The position numbers and the translations under genes are program-made. The notes beneath the pieces are model-generated. The model worked only from the letters and a program-made list of their open reading frames with translations. It did not search any database and was not told the DNA's origin. This document shows, one piece after another, positions 43,168 to 49,090 of a stretch of DNA of 49,090 bases. Every line of letters starts with the position of its first letter. Position 1 is the first letter of the stretch. This DNA comes from a virus: positions 1 to 49,090 of IMG/VR virus record IMGVR_UViG_3300049893_001783. One strand, written 5' to 3'.

Positions 43168-43596
43168 ATGCCGGACACCAAAACGTTATTAAAGAAATAT
43201 GGTTTAGCCAAACCTAGGTCTGGTTGGAGTCCACCTAGAGGGTGGTATAACCTATTGGATTCATTGATTAATTCGTTAATTGAAGCCGGTTGGGATAAAA
43301 ACCTGTTACAATGTAAAGAAAAGTTTGGTGGACTCCGATTTTATGTTGGTCCAACTACCCCGGAAATCCATACGATAATAGCTAAATACGAACAACGTAG
43401 TTATGATATTTGTAGTTGGTGTGGTACAGAATGTCGTAGGCAAGTAGGCTTCAATGTAATATGTCAAGAATGTGAAATCAATTGTAACGATGTTTTGCTA
43501 GCAGAAGAAGCCTGTATTATAACACAACTGGAAGTTAACCGATTGGTTAAATCCAAACATTTACCCTCAACCCATTACCAAAACCCTTACATTTAA
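43168..43596 (+). CDS. Small protein with KEKFGGLRFY motif and zinc finger, 142 aa
   Basis: The ATG at 43168 is chosen because GAGAGA lies upstream and the longer TTG frame would cover the promoter at 43109. The middle carries CKEKFGGLRFYVG, a motif seen in many uncharacterised phage and prophage proteins, followed by YDICSWCGTECRRQ and VICQEC, which form a CxxC...CxxC zinc site. A Trp-rich segment (SGWSPPRGWYNLL) precedes. The function of this widespread group is not known to me. It is the first gene of the rightward block. Confidence 0.75.
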   Translation: MPDTKTLLKKYGLAKPRSGWSPPRGWYNLLDSLINSLIEAGWDKNLLQCKEKFGGLRFYVGPTTPEIHTIIAKYEQRSYDICSWCGTECRRQVGFNVICQECEINCNDVLLAEEACIITQLEVNRLVKSKHLPSTHYQNPYI

Positions 43597-43603
43597 AATA
43601 CCC

Positions 43604-43918
43604 ATGAACGACCCCGTAGAATATTTGACTAATCTATTAAAGAAAGCCCTTAATTCAACTAAAACCCACGGTTGGGATTGTGCTCTAGCGGGTAAAGCTA
43701 GCGACGATCTTAGTTGGTGTACCTGTTGGATTAAAGACGCCAAAGCCGTATTAGGTGAATCAGTACCACCACCTAGTAAGTATTTGCAAAAAGAATCCAA
43801 TGGTAAACCCATGGAAAATCAAGCGTGTGGTTATTGCCGCCACCCCGCTAAAGACCACGCACAACTCGTTAATTTGTGTTGTAAGGTTAATTGCGATTGC
43901 GAAAAGTTTTCATATTAA
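43604..43918 (+). CDS. Cysteine-rich zinc-binding small protein, 104 aa
   Basis: The N-terminus is helical with a WCTC pair in the middle; the C-terminus reads CGYCRHPAKDHAQL...CCKVNCDCEKF, a His/Cys pattern (CxxC, H, DH, CxC) common in small zinc-binding proteins of phages and actinobacteria. It lies seven bases after its neighbour and three before the endolysin-like gene. Role unknown; metal binding is likely. Confidence 0.7.
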   Translation: MNDPVEYLTNLLKKALNSTKTHGWDCALAGKASDDLSWCTCWIKDAKAVLGESVPPPSKYLQKESNGKPMENQACGYCRHPAKDHAQLVNLCCKVNCDCEKFSY

Positions 43919-43921
43919 ATC

Positions 43922-44752
43922 ATGCTAAATCTAACCTATAAAGACTTAGTTGAGTTTTTGTCTTATTTGAGAGTCCGGGTTGATTCTAATCCGGGTGATT
44001 TCCAAATCTTAGGCTTGCAGGGGTGTGTGCCTATACACACCAACCAAATCGAGCCTAAAGCCAATGTACCCAATATATATAACGACTCTATTATATATAT
44101 AGGTAAAACACCCGACAACCAGCCATATGCCGAAGCTTATTTAGGCACCGTTGACCCGGGTAACGCTTACCTAGATCAACCCGGTGGCCAAGCACATTTG
44201 ACATTTGGCCAACATTTATATGTTACGGGTTCACATATGGGTTACCCTGCTCTAAGGGGTTTGAATGGCCACAACCGGATTTGGCGAGACTTAGATAAAG
44301 ACCATGTGATTAGTGAACTCGATTATGTTTCGGAAGGTCAATTCGGGGTTAACGTCCATGCGGGCGGTAATGGACCTAACATAAATAATTGGTCTGCTGG
44401 TTGTATTAATATATGTGGCGGTTGGAATTCGCCGCAATATTTGCGTATGTTGGCTTTGGCAGACCAACACCTATTAAAGCGTTCCAATATTGGTGTGACG
44501 GTTTGGTCTTATAAAGATTTTGAAGCCTTTATGTTGAAACCTTGGCTGGTTAAGCCAACCTTACGGTTTGGTATGTTAAATCCATGGGTCGGTGAATTAC
44601 AAGGATTATTGACTGCCAAGGGTTATTTTAAAGGCAGTATTGATTCTGATTTCCAAGGCAAAACTGGTGCGGCTGTTAGAGAATTTCAAAAAACCAAAGG
44701 CTTAGTTGTAGACGGCATCGTTGGTTCTAAAACTTGGGGCTTATTAACATGA
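43922..44752 (+). CDS. Endolysin-like protein: YkuD-like domain plus peptidoglycan-binding domain
   Basis: A 276-residue protein with two domains. At about 135-165 the sequence GVNVHAGGNG...NNWSAGCINI has the His (146), Ser (158), Gly and Cys (161) of the L,D-transpeptidase/YkuD-type active site (H...S-x-G-C). The last 65 residues (NPWVGELQGLLTAKGYFKG, then GAAVREFQKTKGLVVDG) are a PG_binding_1 domain. No signal peptide is seen, so export would need a holin. It may act as the lytic enzyme, although L,D-transpeptidases crosslink rather than cut; some phage proteins of this shape are annotated as endolysins. The TGA overlaps the next ATG (ATGA). Confidence 0.75.
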   Translation: MLNLTYKDLVEFLSYLRVRVDSNPGDFQILGLQGCVPIHTNQIEPKANVPNIYNDSIIYIGKTPDNQPYAEAYLGTVDPGNAYLDQPGGQAHLTFGQHLYVTGSHMGYPALRGLNGHNRIWRDLDKDHVISELDYVSEGQFGVNVHAGGNGPNINNWSAGCINICGGWNSPQYLRMLALADQHLLKRSNIGVTVWSYKDFEAFMLKPWLVKPTLRFGMLNPWVGELQGLLTAKGYFKGSIDSDFQGKTGAAVREFQKTKGLVVDGIVGSKTWGLLT

Positions 44753-45810
44753 ATCCTAAACAATTAGATAAAACACTAAGTTTGCATCAAAAGTGGCTAA
44801 ATAATGAACCCGATGGGGTTATGGCTAACCTAGTAGGGGCTAACCTAGTAGGGGCTAACCTAGTAGGGGCTAACCTAAAAGGGGCTGACTTAAGAAGGGC
44901 TAACCTATATAATGCCTACCTAGTTAGGGCTAACCTAAAAGGGGCTAACCTTGAAGGGGCTAACCTTGAAGGGGCTAACCTTGAAGGGGCTAACCTTGAA
45001 GGGGCTAACCTTGAAGGGGCTAATCTTGAAGGGGCTAACCTAGCAAATACTAACCTAGCAGGGGCTAACCTAGTAAGGGTTAACCTAATATCGGCTGACC
45101 TAGAAGGGGCTGACCTAAGATGGGCTAACCTAGAAGGGGCTAGACTAGTAGACGCTAACCTTAAAGGGGCTAGGCTAGTAGACGCTAACCTTAAGGGGGC
45201 TAACCTAGCTAACGCTAACCTATTTAGGGCTCACCTAGAAGGGGTTGATCTGCAACAGGCTAACCTTGAAAACGCTAACCTTGAAGGGGCTAACTTATAT
45301 GGGGCTAACCTAAAAGGGGCTAACCTAAAAGGGGCTTACCTAATAAAATCTAACCTAGCAAGGGCTCACCTAGCATTAGCTAAACTAGTAGGGGCCAACC
45401 TTGAAAATGCTAACCTAGAAGGGGCTAACCTAGAAGGGGCTAAACTAGATCAAGCCAAGTTACCGGATTATCAAATCCCACAAAACAAAAAGCTAATAGT
45501 TTATAAGAAAGTATGTTACGATATCGTACTTAAATTAGAAATCCCGGCAAAAGCCAAAAGAACTGCTAGCTTAATAGGTAATAAGTGTAGGGCAGAATAT
45601 GCCAAAGTAATGGCTTGGAAAAAAGTTGGTGATAAAAAATGGCATAAAACTAATAAGAAAAACGAGGAGTTCATTAGCAAACATAAACTAAGCTTCGAAT
45701 ATAAAATAGGCGAAATTGCTAAACCGGATTCTTACGACAACGACCCTAGGGTAGAATGCACTAATGGTATTCATTTCTTTATGAAATACAAGGACGCAAA
45801 GGCTTACTAA
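44749..45810 (+). CDS. Pentapeptide-repeat protein with conserved C-terminal domain, 353 aa
   Basis: From the ATG at 44749 (overlapping the previous stop). After the N-terminal block LSLHQKWLNNEPDGVMANL come about 42 uninterrupted pentapeptides of the A-(N/D)-L-x-x type (residues 26-235), which should fold as a right-handed square beta-helix. A C-terminal domain of about 115 residues follows ([44 protein letters not shown]), of the type seen in many phage pentapeptide proteins. Such helices can mimic DNA and block gyrase or other proteins; here the function is unknown. The paralogue at 46536 shares both ends but has only 17 repeats. Confidence 0.88.
   Translation: MNPKQLDKTLSLHQKWLNNEPDGVMANLVGANLVGANLVGANLKGADLRRANLYNAYLVRANLKGANLEGANLEGANLEGANLEGANLEGANLEGANLANTNLAGANLVRVNLISADLEGADLRWANLEGARLVDANLKGARLVDANLKGANLANANLFRAHLEGVDLQQANLENANLEGANLYGANLKGANLKGAYLIKSNLARAHLALAKLVGANLENANLEGANLEGAKLDQAKLPDYQIPQNKKLIVYKKVCYDIVLKLEIPAKAKRTASLIGNKCRAEYAKVMAWKKVGDKKWHKTNKKNEEFISKHKLSFEYKIGEIAKPDSYDNDPRVECTNGIHFFMKYKDAKAY
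44824..45453 (+). repeat. 15-bp tandem repeat array (about 42 units) coding pentapeptides
   Basis: Imperfect 15-base unit close to GGGGCTAACCTAGAA, about 42 copies without interruption. A run of six copies around 44943-45035 is nearly identical (GGGGCTAACCTTGAA), so unit number probably changes by slippage or recombination. Confidence 0.95.
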
Positions 45811-45811
45811 A

Positions 45812-46027
45812 ATGGTTAATAATAAAACAATTACTTTAAAATTTTTGGGTGGCTCCACCGTAGTAGAACTCAACGACTGCGACTTGACTCTGACCGGGCC
45901 TAGTGCTACCATGCATCGTAGGTTTGCTACTGACGTTGGTGCGGAGTTGTTCTACAATAAACTGGACTCCAATGTTGATGAATCTACGTTGGAATTCTTT
46001 GGTTTCGTAATCACAAATGACCCTTAA
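45812..46027 (+). CDS. Hypothetical small beta-rich protein, 71 aa
   Basis: Not recognised. Predicted strands (KTITLKFLGGSTVVELNDC, DLTLTGP) followed by a short helix (FATDVGAELFYNKLD). It starts one base after the upstream stop region and overlaps the next gene by 11 bases. Its middle contains the promoter-like site 45884-45912. Confidence 0.65.
   Translation: MVNNKTITLKFLGGSTVVELNDCDLTLTGPSATMHRRFATDVGAELFYNKLDSNVDESTLEFFGFVITNDP
45884..45912 (+). promoter_or_regulatory. Extended -10 promoter-like site inside a small gene
   Basis: TTGACT (45884-45889), 17-base spacer ending TGC, then TACCAT (45907-45912). Extended -10 present. In a GC-rich patch about 105 bases ahead of the gene at 46017. 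Confidence 0.5.
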
Positions 46028-46220
46028 AGAATTAGTAGCCCTAAAAGGGCCCGTAATAGACCAAGTATGGGAATGTATTGGACCAATGGATTATTTAGCG
46101 GAATTCAATGGTTGTGGGGCCGTATTTGAAGTAGACCCACAAACCAAGGATTGTCCGGTGTGTAAACATGGTGAACTATTTAAATACAAATTACTAAACC
46201 CTAACCCAAATTCACTATGA
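46017..46220 (+). CDS. Small zinc-ribbon-like protein, 67 aa
   Basis: Not recognised. Two cysteine pairs, WECIGP...NGCGAVF and CPVC, spaced as in a short zinc ribbon (the first pair is unusually wide). Overlaps the upstream gene by 11 bases and the next by four (ATGA). Mixed charge; no other motif. Confidence 0.65.
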   Translation: MTLKELVALKGPVIDQVWECIGPMDYLAEFNGCGAVFEVDPQTKDCPVCKHGELFKYKLLNPNPNSL

Positions 46221-46543
46221 ACGCCTTATTCGTGAACACCACGTTGCATTTGGATTCCTTGGCAGAACATCAACTAGATTGCTTGGTATTTGCTTTACCC
46301 AAAGCTGAAATCCAACCAGCCAATGCTGTTCCAGCAATGCCAGATTTAGGCACTACTTTGGGGCAATCTATCCGTACATTCCTATATGAACACCCTGAAA
46401 TAACTGGCTGGGCTATTTTAGATGTAACTCATACTGATTACTTTGATTTCCGTCAACGGATAGTACAATTACCCAAAAATGGCTTATTTACCAGTAAAAC
46501 CGCTAAAGCCATCAAAAGGACTTTTAGGATTCCAAATGACTAA
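46217..46543 (+). CDS. Hypothetical protein, 108 aa
   Basis: Not recognised. An alpha/beta protein with a hydrophobic strand early ([12 protein letters not shown]), a proline-rich turn, a helix ([15 protein letters not shown]) and another strand ([15 protein letters not shown]). The C-terminus is basic ([15 protein letters not shown]) and overlaps the following pentapeptide gene by eight bases. Confidence 0.65.
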   Translation: MNALFVNTTLHLDSLAEHQLDCLVFALPKAEIQPANAVPAMPDLGTTLGQSIRTFLYEHPEITGWAILDVTHTDYFDFRQRIVQLPKNGLFTSKTAKAIKRTFRIPND

Positions 46544-47222
46544 AACAAAATTAAAGCAAATACTAAGTTTGCATAAAAAGTGGCTAAATGGTGATTCCGA
46601 TGGGGTTAGAGCTAACCTAGAAGGGGCTAACCTAGAAGGGGCTAACCTAGTATGTGCTAACCTAAAAGGGGCTAACCTAGAAGGGGCTAACCTAGAAGGG
46701 GCTAACCTAGTAGGGGCTAACCTTGAAAGGGCTAACCTAGCATGGGCTAACCTAGAAAACGCTAACTTAGAATCAGCTAATCTTGAATGGGCTAACCTTG
46801 AAGGGGCTAACCTAAAAGGGGCTAACCTTGAATGTGCTAACCTAGTAGGGGCTAACCTAGATCAAGCCAAGTTACCAGATTACCAGATCCCACAAGACAA
46901 AGTATTATTAGGATACAAGAAAGTATGTTACGATATCGTACTTAAATTAGAAATCCCGGCAAAAGCCGAAAGAACGGCTAGTCTAGTAGGTAATAAATGT
47001 AGGGCAGAATATGCCAAAGTAATTGCTTGGAAAAGGGTTGGTGATAAGAAGTGGCATAAAACTAATAAGGCTAAAGTAGAATTCATTAGCCAACATAATA
47101 CAAGCTTCCGATATAAATTAGGCAAAATCGCCAAACCAGATTCTTATGACAACGATCCTAGCTTAGAATGTACCCAAGGCATACACTTTTTTATGAAATA
47201 CAAAGACGCAGAGGCTTACTAA
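46536..47222 (+). CDS. Second pentapeptide-repeat protein, paralogue with 17 repeats, 228 aa
   Basis: From the ATG at 46536; the longer frame from 46479 is unlikely since this ATG gives the same N-terminal block as the paralogue ([19 protein letters not shown]). Then 17 pentapeptides (residues 26-110), mostly ANLEG, and the same C-terminal domain ([44 protein letters not shown]). The near identity of both ends with the 353-residue protein shows a recent duplication followed by change in repeat number. The role is unknown but the pair could form helices of different length. Confidence 0.88.
   Translation: MTKTKLKQILSLHKKWLNGDSDGVRANLEGANLEGANLVCANLKGANLEGANLEGANLVGANLERANLAWANLENANLESANLEWANLEGANLKGANLECANLVGANLDQAKLPDYQIPQDKVLLGYKKVCYDIVLKLEIPAKAERTASLVGNKCRAEYAKVIAWKRVGDKKWHKTNKAKVEFISQHNTSFRYKLGKIAKPDSYDNDPSLECTQGIHFFMKYKDAEAY
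46611..46865 (+). repeat. 15-bp tandem repeat array (17 units) coding pentapeptides
   Basis: Same imperfect unit as the array at 44824-45453, near GGGGCTAACCTAGAA, 17 copies in frame without interruption. Confidence 0.95.
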
Positions 47223-47223
47223 A

Positions 47224-47547
47224 ATGACTAAAAAGAAAATCACCACCAAATCCAATAATAGACGGCGCGGCTCAAACCTGATTATTAAAATAAAGGCTTT
47301 ACAAGATGTAGCTAAAGTATCGCTACAACACGAATCGGACGGGGTTAATGTAACCCTACACCACCTACAACGGTCTTTAGACAAACTACAATCTACCATA
47401 GCCCATAATGATTTCGCTGAAATACCAGACCTAAAACAATTGGAATTAAATATATTGGATTATTTGACAGATATTTCAGTTTACATCAACCAATATAATT
47501 CCGCCGTCGAACAACTACAAACCTTAGATACCCTCAAATGTCCCTAA
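47224..47547 (+). CDS. Hypothetical helical protein, 107 aa
   Basis: Not recognised. A basic start (MTKKKITTKSNNRRRGSN) is followed by helices (KALQDVAKVSLQHESDG, LHHLQRSLDKLQSTIAH, LKQLELNILDYLTDI), probably a small bundle. The ATG begins two bases after the previous stop; the 3' end overlaps the next gene by 10 bases. Confidence 0.7.
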   Translation: MTKKKITTKSNNRRRGSNLIIKIKALQDVAKVSLQHESDGVNVTLHHLQRSLDKLQSTIAHNDFAEIPDLKQLELNILDYLTDISVYINQYNSAVEQLQTLDTLKCP

Positions 47548-47765
47548 CTTCTACAAACGATAATGTCCCGGGTTCAGCTAAAGTAATCGAACTATGGCGC
47601 TGTTCTAATTGTTATAAATGTTGGCCCACTTATGGCCAAGCCGAGTTTTGTAGCTGTAAACGCATTGAACCTACTAGGGTTTGGCGTTGTCGGGACTGTA
47701 ATACCGGGTTTGGTTTTTATGATTCAGCCTCCGAATGTAAGTGCTCCACCCTAAATAAAACTTAA
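47538..47765 (+). CDS. Small protein with two copies of a zinc-binding motif, 75 aa
   Basis: The protein contains the motif WRCxxC...Y-x-x-A-x-x-C-x-C twice: LWRCSNCYKCWPTYGQAEFC and VWRCRDCNTGFGFYDSASEC, each closing with CxC. Each unit should bind one zinc ion. The duplication is internal. No family is recognised; nucleic-acid or protein binding is possible. Confidence 0.7.
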   Translation: MSLTSTNDNVPGSAKVIELWRCSNCYKCWPTYGQAEFCSCKRIEPTRVWRCRDCNTGFGFYDSASECKCSTLNKT

Positions 47766-47770
47766 TTCAA

Positions 47771-48022
47771 ATGCTTTACCAAACAAACCCTCCTAACCCT
47801 AAAGCTGGTATCCCCCCTAGCTTTCTCGCCATAACTAACTATTACCGCTATATCCAGTCCATGTTGGCTGTCAATACCAACGATGCCACCCTAGCCGCTA
47901 GACTCGCTTTCGATAATGCTCAATCCCTTCGCCTAGCTGCTAAAGACCTTACTCCTAGCGAACTTACCCTTTTGCAAATTTGGGAATCTTTTTATTCTTC
48001 CAAACTCTACCCTAAACCATGA
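47771..48022 (+). CDS. Hypothetical protein, 83 aa, C-rich coding strand
   Basis: Not recognised. A soluble, mostly helical protein (FLAITNYYRYIQSML, TLAARLAFDNAQSLRLAAKDL). Codon choice shifts here: C-ending codons (ctc, ccc, tac, gcc) become common, unlike the A/T-ending codons of most of the window, and the shift continues through the next two genes. It overlaps the macrodomain gene by four bases (ATGA). Confidence 0.65.
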   Translation: MLYQTNPPNPKAGIPPSFLAITNYYRYIQSMLAVNTNDATLAARLAFDNAQSLRLAAKDLTPSELTLLQIWESFYSSKLYPKP

Positions 48023-48474
48023 TTAATTATTTAATAGGCGACGCTACTAATCCCCCTACCCCTAGCGTAATATTACACATTTGTAATAATATCGGCGCGT
48101 GGGGGGCCGGTTTTACTCACGCCCTAGACCAAATTGATTCCGGCCCCCGCCTCGCTTTCTTGGAACTCACTAAACAACACCACCGATACAAAGACCAATT
48201 ATTAGGCCAAATCCAATTAACCCCCTTCGGCCCACACTTTGTTGCTAATATGATTGCTCAATCCGGTGTAAGATCCAAATATAATCCCACCCCTATCCGC
48301 TATGACGCCTTGGCCGATTGCTTACAAAAGGTTTCTACTAGCGTGCCTCTAACTAAAACTATCGTCGGCCCTAGGTTCGGGGCCGGTTTGGCTGGGGGCG
48401 ATTGGTCGGTTATTAGTAAGTTAATTAACCAATACTTACCTAAACATACCATTAATATTTATGATTTGCCATGA
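48019..48474 (+). CDS. Macrodomain (ADP-ribose-binding) protein, 151 aa
   Basis: Single macrodomain of the Appr-1''-p processing type. Markers in order: GDAT (7-10), HICNNIGAWGAGF (20-32) for the ribose/phosphate loop, FVANMIAQSGV for the middle strand and VGPRFGAGLAGGDW for the second phosphate loop. Proteins of this type bind ADP-ribose and may hydrolyse ADP-ribosylated molecules. In a phage it could reverse ADP-ribosylation used in antiviral defence or recycle NAD breakdown products; this is inference. Overlaps both neighbours by four bases. Confidence 0.85.
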   Translation: MINYLIGDATNPPTPSVILHICNNIGAWGAGFTHALDQIDSGPRLAFLELTKQHHRYKDQLLGQIQLTPFGPHFVANMIAQSGVRSKYNPTPIRYDALADCLQKVSTSVPLTKTIVGPRFGAGLAGGDWSVISKLINQYLPKHTINIYDLP

Positions 48475-48881
48475 CCCCCCCACTACTACGCCTAGCTAAA
48501 CAATTCCGTTACCGCGCTACCCGCAATTGTCACAAATCTTATTACACAAATCACCCTAACTTGCGCGGCGCTTGCGGCGTAGTGTCTACTGCTTTTTATC
48601 TCAAATACCATAACCTTTACCCCACACTCACTATCCACGAAGGCGAGTTTGCTAACGCCGGTTACCACGTTTGGCTTAAACATGGCTCTAATATCCTCGA
48701 CTTGACTGCCACACAATACCGTGGTATCGTACTCCCTAGACGGACGCCGCCCATACTCTACCTTAAACCCCTACACCCTTGGTGGGATTGTTATTGCCCT
48801 ACACTCACCAATACCATGACTAAAGATGTTCTGGATTATTGGTCCGATGCCGACCCTTACTTTATGGATGCTTTATTATAA
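48471..48881 (+). CDS. Small protein with Cys-His-Asp arrangement (papain/NlpC-like candidate), 136 aa
   Basis: The core reads NLRGACGVVSTAFY (Cys35), NAGYHVWLK (His66) and NILDLTATQY (Asp77), the order and local pattern of papain-fold hydrolases or transglutaminase-like enzymes: Cys at the start of a helix, His in a strand, Asp in the next strand followed by 'TATQ'. The N-terminus is basic. It is translationally coupled to the macrodomain gene, so both may act on the same host target. No signal peptide is seen. Catalytic function is an inference from the motif; a non-enzymatic fold is possible. Confidence 0.65.
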   Translation: MTPPLLRLAKQFRYRATRNCHKSYYTNHPNLRGACGVVSTAFYLKYHNLYPTLTIHEGEFANAGYHVWLKHGSNILDLTATQYRGIVLPRRTPPILYLKPLHPWWDCYCPTLTNTMTKDVLDYWSDADPYFMDALL

Positions 48882-48883
48882 AT

Positions 48884-48915
48884 ACCCAAAAATTTTTCCA
48901 AAAATTTTTTTGGGT
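48884..48915 (+). terminator. AT-rich hairpin terminator at the end of the right-hand block
   Basis: Inverted repeat ACCCAAAAATTTTT (48884-48897), CC, AAAAATTTTTTTGGGT (48900-48915), followed by TTT. It starts three bases after the last stop codon. The near symmetry of the stem allows a T run on either strand, so it could also work for transcripts from the right. Confidence 0.75.
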
Positions 48916-49090
48916 TTTACCACCCCCTAGTTATTTGACATTTTTTATAAACACCCCCGGCATAGTACCCCCTACTATACCCCCCCACCCATGTAGTCGG
49001 TTGTCCTACATTATCCTACATTATTTATGTGTTGGCAAATGTTGGCCTAGTGTGTGTCTATAAACGCCGCCGGTTCGTTTGGCACAATCC
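48916..49090. other. Intergenic sequence with short repeats at the window edge
   Basis: About 175 bases without a convincing gene. It is rich in C runs and holds a direct repeat CCTACATTAT (49005-49014 and 49015-49024), an inverted repeat ATGTAG (48991-48996) / CTACAT (49006-49011), and a doubled TGTTGGC. A TTGACA at 48935 has no good -10 at 17-18 bases. It may be a regulatory region for a gene beyond the window. Confidence 0.4.

Noticed and set aside
44824-46865. CRISPR-like repeat arrays
   Set aside because: Units are 15 bases, contiguous, in frame and encode pentapeptides; there are no spacers.
48935-48966. TTGACA after the last terminator
   Set aside because: At 17-18 bases the -10 region is GC-rich; CATAGT comes only at 20 bases.
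1-49090. tRNA, rRNA or insertion sequence genes
   Set aside because: No cloverleaf-sized gap, no rRNA-like stretch and no transposase motif or terminal inverted repeats were seen by eye; a tRNA scan could not be run.

Overview
The window is a gene-dense stretch of the genome of a large tailed bacteriophage with a contractile-type (myovirus-like) baseplate. About 57 genes fill almost all of the 49 kb, most overlap or nearly abut, and no host housekeeping genes, tRNAs, rRNAs or insertion sequences were seen. A full DNA replication and recombination set sits beside baseplate, lysis and small accessory genes. The host cannot be named from sequence alone. A lipoprotein with three MopE-type DNDCDG motifs and a von Willebrand A domain, an architecture common in Myxococcota and related 'deltaproteobacterial' groups, hints at a Gram-negative host of that kind; this is inference.

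Layout. 1-14.6 kb (+): C-terminal end of a Rad50/SMC-like ATPase, a RuvC-like resolvase, a class II ribonucleotide reductase interrupted by an intein, three small proteins sharing a motif, a metallophosphoesterase, a DNA polymerase III alpha subunit and a gp32-like single-strand DNA-binding protein closed by a strong terminator. 14.6-25.3 kb (+): a possible UvsY-like mediator, RecA/UvsX recombinase, three tandem small paralogues, DnaG-type primase, DnaB-type helicase, ClpP-like protease, several small proteins, peptide deformylase and the MopE/VWA lipoprotein. One gene here (18.3-19.4 kb) runs on the minus strand and resembles a sigma factor with zinc ribbons. 25.3-43.1 kb (minus): the baseplate and tail-tip module (gpJ-like 1905 aa, a Kelch-containing protein, a LysM/gp25 fusion, spike-like and hub-like proteins), with one small plus-strand gene inserted. 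43.2-48.9 kb (+): zinc-binding small proteins, an endolysin-like protein, two related pentapeptide-repeat proteins, a macrodomain protein and a small protein with a Cys-His-Asp arrangement.

How the parts work together. The left half can supply dNTPs (class II RNR), copy DNA (primase, helicase, Pol III alpha, SSB) and recombine it (Rad50-like, phosphoesterase, RuvC, UvsY-like, RecA). The minus-strand block builds the baseplate. The right end looks like lysis plus host-takeover or accessory genes.

The most striking non-gene signal is a set of short GC-rich patches inside otherwise AT-rich coding sequence. Several carry sigma70-like promoters, TTGAC(A/T/G) then 17-18 bases then TAnnnT, often with an extended -10 (TGn). 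They lie inside the 3' ends of upstream genes, or antisense to another gene, just ahead of functional blocks. All functional calls rest on visible motifs and general family knowledge; no database search was run.
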